DNA from: Chryseobacterium oranimense
Lineage (GTDB): Bacteria; Bacteroidota; Bacteroidia; Flavobacteriales; Weeksellaceae
DNA: 64,000 nucleotides
Reading direction: 5' to 3'
Assembly: GCF_025244725.1 (NCBI RefSeq)
Contig: NZ_CP104203.1
Location: 3,472,001 to 3,536,000 of the forward strand
Positions 32,003-39,927 of the stretch are shown here, piece after piece (positions within the stretch are counted from its first letter, which is position 1; each line of letters starts with the position of its first letter). The notes under the pieces are model-generated. The model was not told the DNA's origin and did no database searches. It worked only from the letters and a program-made list of their open reading frames with translations. The translations under genes and the position numbers were made by a program.

Positions 32003-32031
32003 TTAACCACAATTTGAGTTTTTTATCCACA
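32003..32031 (+). other. Pair of DnaA-box-like nonamers
   Basis: TTAACCACA (32003-32011) and TTATCCACA (32023-32031, perfect DnaA consensus) lie in the same orientation 20 bp apart in a 285-bp AT-rich spacer. One perfect nonamer is expected by chance about once per window of this size, so the signal is weak. Confidence 0.25.
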
Positions 32032-32215
32032 ATCCTTTTATCTCTTTTCTTTTTTTACTATCTTTAATATAGAAATTTATGAAAAAATTAATTCAAAAAA
32101 AAGTTGCAACTTTGCATAAACATTTGAATTTCAGTTTCAGAAGTTATTATTAATTAAAAAGTTTGCCGAGGTTTGTAATGTATATTCAGACATCTGGCCG
32201 ACGAAGACGACACTA

Positions 32216-33598
32216 TTGGAAGAGTATTTTGGAAATGAACTTGTAAAAAAGTTCGAGGAAATGATGGAAAACAATGATGAATTCTACTTCGATACCGAAG
32301 AGTTGGAAGATATTATTGTTTATTATTTGGAGCTGGGAGATTTTAACTACGCAGACAATGCTGTTAATTATGGACTTAAGCTTCACCCGAATTCATTGGA
32401 TATCAAGATCAAAAGACTTGAAATCCTTTTGGAATGGGAAGATTATAATACAGCAAAAGAACTCATAGATGAACTGAAAGGCTCATCTATGGAAAATACA
32501 GACTTTATGGTCTGCTATGCCAAGTATTATTCGAACCTGGGAAATCCCAGAAAAGCCATTGACATCTGCAAAAAAGCATTAGAACTGAAAGAAGAAGAGA
32601 ACTTCCTTCACAACTTTATTGCGGACGAATATGTAAACTTGGGAGATCCCTTTAACGCTCTTAAGCACTACAGGAAAGCCCTAAAAGAAGATCCTACGGA
32701 CGAGTATTCACTTGAAAACTGTATGATCTGCTTCAGCGACCTGAATAAGAGCGAGGAGGCTATTGCCTTTCTTAATGAATATTTAGATGAATTTGCCTAT
32801 TCCGAAACCGCATGGTTCGAATATGGGCAGTTTTATTTCAACAGAAAGAATTATGAAGAAGCCATAAAAGGATATGATTACCTGCTGGCGATCAATTCAA
32901 GTTCTGTAGGAGTATATGCCAATAAAGCAGCCTGTTACGAAGCCCTTGGGCAGTACCAGAAAGCCGTGGAAGTATATGAGGAAATGCTTGAGCTTGAATA
33001 TACCAAAGCATTTACATTTTATAAGATAGGATTGTGCTACAAAGCACAGAAGCAGTCCATAATGGCCCTGAATGCATTTCAGAAATCACTGAGAGAAGAT
33101 CCTCAGTTTTATCTGTCCATGATGGAACAGTCTTATCTGTATGAAGAAATGGGAGGTATGAAAGAAGCCCTGCATTTTGCAAAAGAAGCAACACAGCTTA
33201 ATGACAGCAATCTTGACTATCAGAAAAGACTAGCCTTTCTGTTCATTGATTCCGGTAAATTTGAAGAAAGCCTTGCCTGCCTTAAAAAGCTGGTAGACGC
33301 AGAGCCTTCAAGATTTTATAACTGGTATGCTTATTCAGAAGTATTAATGCTTCTGGGAGAGTATGAAGAGGCCGTGACTATCCTGGATAAAGCTATCAGG
33401 GTGCATGACAGGGCAGAGCTTTATTATCAGCTCAGCAACTGTTATTTCAACCTGAGAAATCCGGAAAAAGGCGCAGAATCTCTTCAGAAAGCTTTAAATA
33501 TTGATTCTTCACTTGCGACCGATATGCAGAAGAAATATCCATTCATTAAGGATGAGGTGAAAAAAGTCAAAGCGAAAGTGAAAAAGAAGAATTCTTAA
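32216..33598 (+). CDS. Tetratricopeptide repeat protein
   Basis: A 460-residue soluble protein made almost entirely of TPR helices, about eleven repeats across residues 45-440 (for example YSNLGNPRKAIDICKKALEL and FNALKHYRKALKEDPTDEYS). The start is a TTG at 32216; the frame is open further upstream but has no ATG or GTG start preferable to it. There is no signal peptide or membrane segment. The C-terminus is a lysine-rich tail (KKVKAKVKKKNS). It probably serves as a scaffold; partners unknown. Confidence 0.8.
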   Translation: MEEYFGNELVKKFEEMMENNDEFYFDTEELEDIIVYYLELGDFNYADNAVNYGLKLHPNSLDIKIKRLEILLEWEDYNTAKELIDELKGSSMENTDFMVCYAKYYSNLGNPRKAIDICKKALELKEEENFLHNFIADEYVNLGDPFNALKHYRKALKEDPTDEYSLENCMICFSDLNKSEEAIAFLNEYLDEFAYSETAWFEYGQFYFNRKNYEEAIKGYDYLLAINSSSVGVYANKAACYEALGQYQKAVEVYEEMLELEYTKAFTFYKIGLCYKAQKQSIMALNAFQKSLREDPQFYLSMMEQSYLYEEMGGMKEALHFAKEATQLNDSNLDYQKRLAFLFIDSGKFEESLACLKKLVDAEPSRFYNWYAYSEVLMLLGEYEEAVTILDKAIRVHDRAELYYQLSNCYFNLRNPEKGAESLQKALNIDSSLATDMQKKYPFIKDEVKKVKAKVKKKNS

Positions 33599-33712
33599 TT
33601 AAGAAGCTGGAAGGTATAAGTTTTATGAAAGTCTTAAGACCAAAGGTCTGCCTTAACTTTCCTTAACAGCTTAAAAATTCTTAATGGTTTAAATTAACAA
33701 TAATCACAAATA

Positions 33713-33740
33713 AAAAATCCTGCAGCAATGCAGGATTTTT
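33713..33740. terminator. Bidirectional terminator
   Basis: AAAAATCCTGCA (33713-33724) pairs perfectly with TGCAGGATTTTT (33729-33740) around GCAA; shared by the TPR gene and the convergent transporter gene. Confidence 0.9.
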
Positions 33741-33765
33741 AGTTGTATCACTTAAAGAATATATT

Positions 33766-34656
33766 TTACTTTTTTATAACGCCCGGTTTAGACCTTAAAA
33801 AAATCAGCCCTCCGATAATAACTGCTGCACCTACAAACTGTAAAAAACTCAGTTTTTCACCGTCCAGAAATCCCCAGATAATAGCAACAATGGGCATCAG
33901 TAATGTTACTGTCGAAGCAAACAGAGGAGTAGATACTTTTAATAAACGGTAATTCAGCGTCATAGCCAGTCCTGTTCCAAAGATAGATAACAGACTTACA
34001 AACATCAGCCCCAGCATATTGTCTTCATTAAAACTGAATGTTGAAAAGAATCCTGTGAATGCTAAGGCAATAAGGGAAGGGAAAAATAAAACAAATGAGA
34101 AAACAAATGCTGATAAAATGGTAGAGGAAACCTCCATAAGTTTAGACTTTACTGTTGTTGTGCTCATCGCATAACACAATGTAGCCAATAACAGCAGTAA
34201 TATAGGAATAAGTTTGAATTTTCCACCCTCGCCATCACCGCCAAAGGCCAGCAAACAGACTCCTGCAAAGCTTATTAACGTTCCTACGATCTGTTTCTTT
34301 GTTGTTTCGAACTTCCATACCAGTGCCCCCACAATAATTACAAAAATTGGCATCATAGAATTGATGATTCCTGCAATGCTGCTGCTCACTTCCGTTTCTG
34401 CAATCGGGAACAGGAACATGGGAATGAAATTTCCTGTAAGCGCGGCAAGAATAAGCCATTTCAAATGCTTTTTAGGGAAAAGTTTATATTTTGAAATCGC
34501 AACAGGCATCAAAATAATGCCGGCAATCAGTACCCTTAGCGCACCTACCTGATAAGGACTGAAATGTTCAAGAGACTTTTTGATCAGGATAAAAGAAGAT
34601 CCCCAGATCAGGGTTAATACAATCAGGAGAATCCATTTTTCTTTATTGGCGTTCAT
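33766..34656 (-). CDS. EamA/DMT-family transporter
   Basis: A 296-residue inner-membrane protein with ten hydrophobic helices in two EamA halves (residues about 10-140 and 155-290). The first helix has WGSSFILIKKSL, typical of drug/metabolite transporters that export amino acids or other small metabolites. The substrate cannot be inferred. Its start overlaps the 3' end of the upstream aat gene by 14 nt, so the two are co-transcribed. Confidence 0.92.
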   Translation of the reverse strand: MNANKEKWILLIVLTLIWGSSFILIKKSLEHFSPYQVGALRVLIAGIILMPVAISKYKLFPKKHLKWLILAALTGNFIPMFLFPIAETEVSSSIAGIINSMMPIFVIIVGALVWKFETTKKQIVGTLISFAGVCLLAFGGDGEGGKFKLIPILLLLLATLCYAMSTTTVKSKLMEVSSTILSAFVFSFVLFFPSLIALAFTGFFSTFSFNEDNMLGLMFVSLLSIFGTGLAMTLNYRLLKVSTPLFASTVTLLMPIVAIIWGFLDGEKLSFLQFVGAAVIIGGLIFLRSKPGVIKK

Positions 34657-35296
34657 TGTTTTTGTGTAAAATTTTTAAAAATTCTTTTTTGGGAATCATT
34701 TTGGCGCCCAGGCTTTCCAGATGTTCGGTATGAGATTGACAATCAATGAGATCTAAGGTGTTTTTGTTTCTTTCTACAAAGTGAATAAAGCCTGCTTTAG
34801 AAGCATTGCTTACTTTAGCAAACATACTTTCCCCACAGAAAACACGCCCAATCTGAAGACCGTAAAATCCGCCAACTAATTCTTCTCCCTGCCACACCTC
34901 AATACTTTTAGCAAGACCATATTCATGAAGCTTGACAAAAGATTCCATCAGCTCATCCGAAAGCCAGGTTCCCGTCTGTCCTTTTCTGCTGGCCTGCTGG
35001 CAGTTCTGGATAACCTCCCTGAAACTTTTGTTTTCTGAAAAGGTAAAAATACCTCTGTTCAGTATTTTCCGCATCGATTTGGAAACTTTTATTTCATCAG
35101 GAAACAGGACAAACCTTGGATCCGGGCACCACCATAATATTTCCTCTCCCGGATTATACCAGGGAAAAATTCCCAGCTGATAGGCAAACCAAATGCGCTC
35201 TATAGACAGATCACCTCCAAAAGCAACCAGTCCTTCATGACCGTCATAAAGCTCAGGATCGGGGAATGAAATCTCGTTTTCGTCTAATCGGACCAT
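34643..35296 (-). CDS. aat: Leucyl/phenylalanyl-tRNA-protein transferase
   Basis: A 217-residue L/F transferase. Conserved blocks are YQLGIFPWYNPGEEILWWCPDPR (split here: FPWY near residue 45 and WWCPDPR near 54-60), GTWLSDELMESF (about 113-124), and the C-terminal GGFYGLQIGRVFCGESMF. The enzyme adds Leu or Phe from aminoacyl-tRNA to N-terminal Arg or Lys of proteins, creating a degradation signal of the N-end rule. Length is normal for the family. Confidence 0.96.
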   Translation of the reverse strand: MVRLDENEISFPDPELYDGHEGLVAFGGDLSIERIWFAYQLGIFPWYNPGEEILWWCPDPRFVLFPDEIKVSKSMRKILNRGIFTFSENKSFREVIQNCQQASRKGQTGTWLSDELMESFVKLHEYGLAKSIEVWQGEELVGGFYGLQIGRVFCGESMFAKVSNASKAGFIHFVERNKNTLDLIDCQSHTEHLESLGAKMIPKKEFLKILHKNNERQ

Positions 35297-35356
35297 TTTT
35301 TTGGAAAAAAAATCCCACTTGAGAAAGCAGGATTTATATTGGATCTTATTTTTTAA

Positions 35357-35734
35357 TTAAAAAGGTAAATCGTCATCATCATCTCCAGCGAAAGGATTTT
35401 CATTGGAAACCGGGGAAGCAGATTGAGACGGAGAAGCTTGTGTGGGCTCAGATCCGTTATCCATAACCTTTTCTACTCTCCACCCTGTAATAGAATTGAA
35501 ATACTTAGTTTCACCCTGTGGAGAAACCCATTCTCTTCCTCTGATGTTGATTCCCACCTTTACAGTCTCACCTTCTCTAAGGCTATCTAATAAACTGATC
35601 TTATCAGACAAAAATTCTATGTTTATCGGCTGTGGATACTGTTCCTGAGTCAAAATAACCATTTCTCTCTTTTGAAAGCCGCTTGCAAATGTCTGAGCAT
35701 CAAAAAGTTTCTTTACCGTTCCTTGTAATTCCAT
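35357..35734 (-). CDS. DUF3127 protein with SSB-like acidic tail
   Basis: A 125-residue protein with an N-terminal OB-like beta domain (residues about 1-88; MELQGTVKKLFDAQTF, KREMVILTQEQYPQPI, KVGINIRGREW) of the DUF3127 type. A Ser/Pro/Gln-rich linker follows, then the C-terminus FAGDDDDDLPF. The last residues closely resemble the DDDIPF tip of single-stranded DNA-binding protein SSB, which recruits repair proteins. A nucleic-acid-binding role is therefore likely but unproven. Monocistronic, next to tRNA genes on the other strand. Confidence 0.75.
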   Translation of the reverse strand: MELQGTVKKLFDAQTFASGFQKREMVILTQEQYPQPINIEFLSDKISLLDSLREGETVKVGINIRGREWVSPQGETKYFNSITGWRVEKVMDNGSEPTQASPSQSASPVSNENPFAGDDDDDLPF

Positions 35735-35831
35735 ATTGTAATTATTAACGTTGTAAAAGTAAGAAAATGAAATGTAATAATAGAGGGGGCGGAAAAAAAA
35801 TGTGTGAATTTTAATTTTTTTTTCTCAAAAG

Positions 35832-35862
35832 TTTGGAGAGAAGGGAAAAAGTCCTATATTTG
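35832..35862 (+). promoter_or_regulatory. tRNA cluster promoter
   Basis: TTTG at 35832-35835, 19-nt spacer, TATATTTG at 35855-35862: the best match to the full Bacteroidota consensus in the window, 44 nt before the first tRNA. Confidence 0.8.
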
Positions 35863-35906
35863 CACTCACAAAAACGAAACAAGCTCTTTAAAATAGCAAC
35901 AAACCA

Positions 35907-35988
35907 GCGGATGTGGTGTAATTGGTAGCCACGCCAGACTTAGGATCTGGTGCCGTGAGGCGTGGGGGTTCGAGTCCCTTCATCCGCA
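35907..35988 (+). tRNA. tRNA-Leu(TAG), copy 1
   Basis: 82 nt. Acceptor GCGGATG pairs with CATCCGC, the anticodon stem CCAGA/TCTGG encloses CTTAGGA (anticodon TAG), there is a short class II variable arm, and the T-arm is GGGGGTTCGAGTCCC-like. CCA is not encoded. Confidence 0.95.
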
Positions 35989-35992
35989 CTAT

Positions 35993-36065
35993 GCGAAAAT
36001 AGCTCAGCTGGTAGAGCACAACCTTGCCAAGGTTGGGGTCGCGGGTTCGAATCCCGTTTTTCGCT
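35993..36065 (+). tRNA. tRNA-Gly(GCC)
   Basis: Acceptor GCGAAAA pairs with TTTTCGC, the anticodon stem CAACC/GGTTG encloses TTGCCAA (anticodon GCC), and the T-loop is TTCGAAT. The discriminator T is followed by an encoded CCA (36066-36068). Confidence 0.95.
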
Positions 36066-36074
36066 CCACACCAT

Positions 36075-36158
36075 GCCCTGGTGGTGGAACTGGTAGACAC
36101 GCAGGACTTAAAATCCTGTGTCCGCAAGGACGTACGGGTTCAAGTCCCGTCTGGGGTA
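36075..36158 (+). tRNA. tRNA-Leu(TAA)
   Basis: 84 nt class II tRNA. Anticodon stem CAGGA/TCCTG encloses CTTAAAA (anticodon TAA), the variable arm is TCCGCAAGGACGT, and the acceptor stem GCCCTGG/CTGGGGT has three G-U pairs. Confidence 0.93.
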
Positions 36159-36160
36159 CT

Positions 36161-36194
36161 AAAACTCTCTGTTGAACTCAACGGAGAGTTTTTT
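36161..36194 (+). terminator. Terminator of the first tRNA operon
   Basis: CTCTCTGTTGA and TCAACGGAGAG form an 11-pair stem, followed by TTTTTT. Confidence 0.85.
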
Positions 36195-36283
36195 AGTTTT
36201 AAAAGGTTTGTAAAAGCTGTTTATTTATTCAGTTTTTTGTACGTTTTTATATCTTTAGGTTCTTATTTTAAAGCAAAATGTTT

Positions 36284-36291
36284 TATATTTG
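36284..36291 (+). promoter_or_regulatory. -7 box for tRNA-Leu(TAG) copy 2
   Basis: TATATTTG, 43 nt before the tRNA; the leader resembles that of copy 1 (CCACAAAAA..., TTCTTTA..., AACAACCAG), so promoter and leader were duplicated with the gene. Confidence 0.7.
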
Positions 36292-36334
36292 TAACCACAA
36301 AAAGATACAGTTCTTTACATAAAAGAAACAACCA

Positions 36335-36416
36335 GCGGATGTGGTGTAATTGGTAGCCACGCCAGACTTAGGATCTGGTGCCGTGAGGCGTGGGGGTTCG
36401 AGTCCCTTCATCCGCA
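36335..36416 (+). tRNA. tRNA-Leu(TAG), copy 2
   Basis: Identical over all 82 nt to copy 1, 428 bp downstream. It has its own -7 box and terminator. Confidence 0.95.
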
Positions 36417-36429
36417 CCACGTAAGAAAG

Positions 36430-36457
36430 CTCTCTATTGAATTTCAATGGAGAGTTT
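36430..36457 (+). terminator. Terminator of tRNA-Leu(TAG) copy 2
   Basis: CTCTCTATTGA and TCAATGGAGAG form a stem around ATT, followed by TTTTTT; near-copy of the terminator at 36161. Confidence 0.85.
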
Positions 36458-36630
36458 TTTATTTTATACCATAATAAAAACATTCAGTAAAACAGCCGCT
36501 TCATCAAATCAATCGAAGATTGATCCCTTCTTTGCATCCTTAAGCCTAACCTGCCATTACAAATAAGCTTTGCGTAAGAAAATGCAGTTCTGTTTAGACA
36601 GAAAACGATAAGATTAATAATTTGCACCCA

Positions 36631-36694
36631 ATCTGTACCCAAAATAATATTAACTTCTGTATCTGTATCCTTAAATAGATACCCTATAACTTTG
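36631..36694 (+). promoter_or_regulatory. MocR-like operator repeats and -7 box
   Basis: ATCTGTACCC (36631-36640) and ATCTGTATCC (36661-36670) are direct repeats exactly 30 bp apart; a related ATAGATACCC is at 36675-36684, next to the -7 box TAACTTTG (36687-36694). The gene starts at 36715. The rest of the 36417-36714 spacer shows nothing else. Confidence 0.5.
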
Positions 36695-36714
36695 TTATAC
36701 TAAAACAGGATATT

Positions 36715-37083
36715 ATGGAAACTATTATTCGTAACTATCAGCAGCTTCAGTATGCTGAAGTTTATATTTCAGATATACCGTCTTTAAAAAATATTTTTCT
36801 GCAGATACAGAGTTCTTCCAGGCTCAGTAAGGAATTTGGTGTTCCTTTTCTTTTGGTGAAGAAAAAGAATCAGATAGTAGGATTTGCAAGCCTTATTATT
36901 AATGGAAAAGGAGAGATTTCATTCGTCATATATGGAAAGAATGATCTTTCAGATTCCGAAAAAAAGAATTTCAATCTTCATGCAGAACGATTTTTTAAAC
37001 AAAATAATTCGGGAAATTTCAGGAATGCAGATCAACTGAAAAGCAGTATCGAAAGAATGATCGCCTGGCTGAACGTAGGATAA
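36715..37083 (+). CDS. Protein of unknown function upstream of MocR regulator
   Basis: A 122-residue soluble protein with a mixed alpha/beta pattern: an N-terminal acidic/aromatic helix, a central FLLVKKKNQIVGFASLIIN strand pair and a C-terminal SIERMIAWLN helix. The VKKKNQIVGFASL strand pair faintly recalls a GNAT fold, but the acetyl-CoA loop is absent. It is 41 nt before the MocR-type gene on the same strand and under the repeat-bearing promoter. No function assigned. Confidence 0.6.
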   Translation: METIIRNYQQLQYAEVYISDIPSLKNIFLQIQSSSRLSKEFGVPFLLVKKKNQIVGFASLIINGKGEISFVIYGKNDLSDSEKKNFNLHAERFFKQNNSGNFRNADQLKSSIERMIAWLNVG

Positions 37084-37124
37084 ACCTGAAATGAATTTGT
37101 ACATTTACTTAAAACTCAGGCTTT

Positions 37125-38540
37125 ATGTCAAAAGATGTTCTCTATCTTAAAATAGCAAAATCGGTCACTGAACAGATCAAAAGTGATACCCTGCAGTTTG
37201 GGGACAGGCTGCCTTCACTCAGAAGTGCCCAGAAGCTCTATAATGTAAGTCTCAATACCATCAAGCAGGCATATATGGAGTTGGAAAGCCGCTCTTTAGT
37301 GGAATCCCGCCCCAAATATGGCTATTTTGTAAGCCAGACCTCCCAGAGAAAGCTGGCATTGCCTTCTGTGGCTCCAATGAAACAGGCAGAAAGAAAAAAC
37401 TGCCCCGAAGATCTTATTGATAAGGTATTTGGAACCATTGACGGAACCGATGTAACCCAGTTTGCTTTAGGTATCCCGGGGAAAAGCTTTCTTCCTTTGG
37501 CGAAGCTGAAGAAATCTATGATTAATGTGATTAAAAGGAAGAATGACAGCGGGACAGATTATGAACCGGTACAGGGAAATGAGCATCTGCGCAGGGAATC
37601 TGCCAAATGGGCTCTTGTTTTGGAAGGAAAAATCACGGAAGATGATTTGGTCATCACTTCAGGAGCGATGAATGCAGTATACACCTGTCTCATGGCTGTA
37701 ACCAAGCCCGGGGATTCTGTTGCAGTGGAAAGTCCGGTTTATTTTGGAGTGCTTCAGGCTATCAAGCAGCTGGGACTCAAGGTGGTTGAAATTCCAACCC
37801 ATCCGGTTTACGGAGTAGACCTGGACGCGTTGAAAAAAGTCTTGCCTACACTTTCTGCGTGCTGTTTCGTGACCAATTTCAATAATCCGCTGGGCTTCCA
37901 GATGCCGGATGAGAACAAAAAAGAGCTTGTAAAGCTAATCACACAGTACAATGTTCCGTTAATTGAGGATGATATTTACGGAAACCTGTATTTTGGTGCT
38001 GAAAGACCGAAACCGTGTAAATTTTACGATGAGGCAGGGCTTGTGATGTGGATAGGATCGGTTTCCAAAACCCTTGCTCCCGGCTACCGGGTCGGTTGGG
38101 TTGCTCCCGGAAAATTCAAGGAAAAAGTGATTCGCCAGAAACTGGTTCAAACCGTCTGCAGCCCGTCTCTTTACCCGGATGTGATTGCAGATTTTCTTGA
38201 GCATGGCCGTTATGATCATCACCTGAGAATGTTCAGGAAAAAGCTGTATGCGAATTATCTTCAGATTCAAAAGTCGGTGGCGGAGTATTTCCCGGACAAT
38301 ACAAAGGTTTCGGAACCTAAAGGAGGCTTTATGCTATGGCTGGAGCTGGATAAAAGGATATGCACGGAAGACCTTTATGATGAAGCCATGAGTCAGAAAA
38401 TAACCTTTGCCCCGGGAAGAATGTTTTCCCAATATAACCAATATCAAAACTGTATGCGCCTTAATTATGCCCTGGAATGGACGGACAGGGTGGAAAGTGA
38501 TCTTGAAAAGCTGGCAAAAATGGTAAAAAAGAGAATTTAA
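37125..38540 (+). CDS. MocR/GntR-family regulator with aminotransferase domain
   Basis: A 471-residue MocR-type protein. The N-terminal GntR winged helix (residues about 8-75; FGDRLPSLRSAQKLYNVSLN) precedes a fold-type I aminotransferase domain. The PLP lysine is in GSVSKTLAPGYRVGW (about 312-326), with NNPLG (about 255-259) and EDDIYGNLYF (about 281-290). MocR proteins are transcription factors that sense PLP or amino acids, PdxR being the best-known example. A GNAT gene follows 16 nt downstream. Confidence 0.94.
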   Translation: MSKDVLYLKIAKSVTEQIKSDTLQFGDRLPSLRSAQKLYNVSLNTIKQAYMELESRSLVESRPKYGYFVSQTSQRKLALPSVAPMKQAERKNCPEDLIDKVFGTIDGTDVTQFALGIPGKSFLPLAKLKKSMINVIKRKNDSGTDYEPVQGNEHLRRESAKWALVLEGKITEDDLVITSGAMNAVYTCLMAVTKPGDSVAVESPVYFGVLQAIKQLGLKVVEIPTHPVYGVDLDALKKVLPTLSACCFVTNFNNPLGFQMPDENKKELVKLITQYNVPLIEDDIYGNLYFGAERPKPCKFYDEAGLVMWIGSVSKTLAPGYRVGWVAPGKFKEKVIRQKLVQTVCSPSLYPDVIADFLEHGRYDHHLRMFRKKLYANYLQIQKSVAEYFPDNTKVSEPKGGFMLWLELDKRICTEDLYDEAMSQKITFAPGRMFSQYNQYQNCMRLNYALEWTDRVESDLEKLAKMVKKRI

Positions 38541-38556
38541 TCAAACCTTATAAACG

Positions 38557-39042
38557 ATGAATGATACAAATAATGAAGTAAAAATTATAGCCTATGATCC
38601 TCAATATAAAGACGCTTTCAAAGCATTAAATGAAGAATGGATCAAAACCTTTTTTAAAATGGAGGCGGGGGATTATAAATTATTGGACAATCCGGAAGAG
38701 CATATTATTAATAAAGACGGACATATTGTTTTTGCCTTATTAAATAATAAGCCGGTGGGAACCTGTGCATTAGTAAAAATATCGGATATACCACTTAGAT
38801 TTGAACTGTCAAAGATGGCGGTAAGTCCTGAAGCACAGGGAAAGAAAATAGGTTATCTGGTGGGAAAGGCTTTAATAGAAAAAGCTAAAGAATTAGGAGC
38901 GGAAAGTATTTTCCTGGAAACCAATTCTATACTGGTGCCAGCTATAAAACTGTATGAGAAACTTGGTTTTAAACATATGCCTGTATCAGACTCTGCCTAT
39001 GCCCGTTGTGATACGCAGATGCTTCTGGAATTCAATATTTAA
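38557..39042 (+). CDS. GNAT-family N-acetyltransferase
   Basis: A 161-residue GNAT enzyme. The core is ELSKMAVSPEAQGKKIGYLVGKAL (strand 4 and acetyl-CoA P-loop, about residues 85-108; Q/RxxGxG/A variant is QGKKIG). Strand 5 follows as SIFLETNSILVPAIKLYEKLGF. It transfers an acetyl group to an amine of unknown identity. It is likely co-transcribed with the MocR-type regulator and ends at a hairpin terminator. Confidence 0.92.
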   Translation: MNDTNNEVKIIAYDPQYKDAFKALNEEWIKTFFKMEAGDYKLLDNPEEHIINKDGHIVFALLNNKPVGTCALVKISDIPLRFELSKMAVSPEAQGKKIGYLVGKALIEKAKELGAESIFLETNSILVPAIKLYEKLGFKHMPVSDSAYARCDTQMLLEFNI

Positions 39043-39051
39043 AATAAAAGT

Positions 39052-39094
39052 ATATCGGAATCTGGATAAAAATCCTTGCTCCGATATCTTTTTA
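39052..39094 (+). terminator. Terminator after the GNAT gene
   Basis: ATATCGGA (39052-39059) pairs with TCCGATAT (39080-39087); GGAT/ATCC add inner pairs and CTTTTTAT follows. Confidence 0.75.
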
Positions 39095-39191
39095 TAATAA
39101 TAGCCCCAACAATCCGGAAAACTTATCCTTTAGTTATTTCTTCATTTTACTCTTTAACTACTCAGCCTTCTCTTGTTCACTTCTTTTTCCC

Positions 39192-39199
39192 TATTTTTG
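39192..39199 (+). promoter_or_regulatory. -7 promoter box for the two-component operon
   Basis: TATTTTTG with TTG at 39173-39175 (spacer 16, slightly short), 17 nt before the ATG at 39217. Confidence 0.6.
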
Positions 39200-39216
39200 T
39201 GGAATTCCTTATTTCA

Positions 39217-39924
39217 ATGAAAAAGATTATCCTCATCGAAGACGAAACCAGTGTTGTATCTTTTATAAAGAAGGGACTTCAGGAAAACGGGTACGAAGTT
39301 TCCGTTGCCTTTGACGGCCGTACAGGTGTGCAGCTGGTACAGGCAAACGATTTCGATATGGTGATTCTGGACATTATGCTTCCGGAAATGAACGGTCTGG
39401 ACGTCTGCAAAGAAATCAGGAAAACCAACCAGCATGTCCCGATCCTGTTTTTAACAGCTTTGGGAACTTCCGAAAATATAGTGCTGGGTCTGGAAAGCGG
39501 AGGTGATGACTATCTTGTAAAGCCATTCAAGTTCATTGAGCTGGTAGCCCGTGTGAAATCCTTATTAAGAAGAAGTAATGGAGTAAGTCCTCAGGAAGTT
39601 GCCGGGCCCGAACCTGATAGCGAACATGTTTTCAAGTTTTCAGATCTGATCGTTAATGATTATACAAAGAAGGTGACCCGTGCGGGAGATGAAATTTCTT
39701 TAACTTCTACAGAATATAAACTTCTGCTTTACTTCCTGAATAATCCTGAAAAAGTAATTTCAAGAGCTGAAATTCTGGATGCAGTCTGGGGTGTAAATTA
39801 TGAACTGGGAACGAATGTGGTGGATGTTTATGTAAACTATTTAAGGAAAAAACTGGATAACCAGGATGATAATAAGCTGATCCACACCGTTATAGGAATG
39901 GGGTATGTGCTGAAAAAACCTTAA
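39217..39924 (+). CDS. OmpR/PhoB-family response regulator
   Basis: The ATG at 39217 gives 235 residues starting MKKIILIEDE, normal for the family; an open stretch back to 39076 covers the promoter and is rejected. The receiver domain has acidic pair E8-D9, the phosphoacceptor Asp in MVILDIMLPEMNG (near residue 51), Thr in FLTALG and Lys in YLVKPF. The C-terminal OmpR winged helix (about 130-233) includes TSTEYKLLLYFLNNPEKVISR and VYVNYLRKKLD. It is 3 nt before its sensor kinase. A tandem 11-bp array at 41603 is a possible target. Confidence 0.95.
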   Translation: MKKIILIEDETSVVSFIKKGLQENGYEVSVAFDGRTGVQLVQANDFDMVILDIMLPEMNGLDVCKEIRKTNQHVPILFLTALGTSENIVLGLESGGDDYLVKPFKFIELVARVKSLLRRSNGVSPQEVAGPEPDSEHVFKFSDLIVNDYTKKVTRAGDEISLTSTEYKLLLYFLNNPEKVISRAEILDAVWGVNYELGTNVVDVYVNYLRKKLDNQDDNKLIHTVIGMGYVLKKP

Positions 39925-39927
39925 TAC

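Noticed and set aside
35907..36416. Repeated 82-nt units as a possible CRISPR array
   Set aside because: Only two copies, both fold as tRNA-Leu, and the spacer between them contains other tRNA genes and a terminator.
35888..36483. Minus-strand open frames reading KGLEPPRLTAPDPKSGVATNYTTS-like text
   Set aside because: These are translations of the antisense of tRNA-Leu genes, a frequent false protein in databases.
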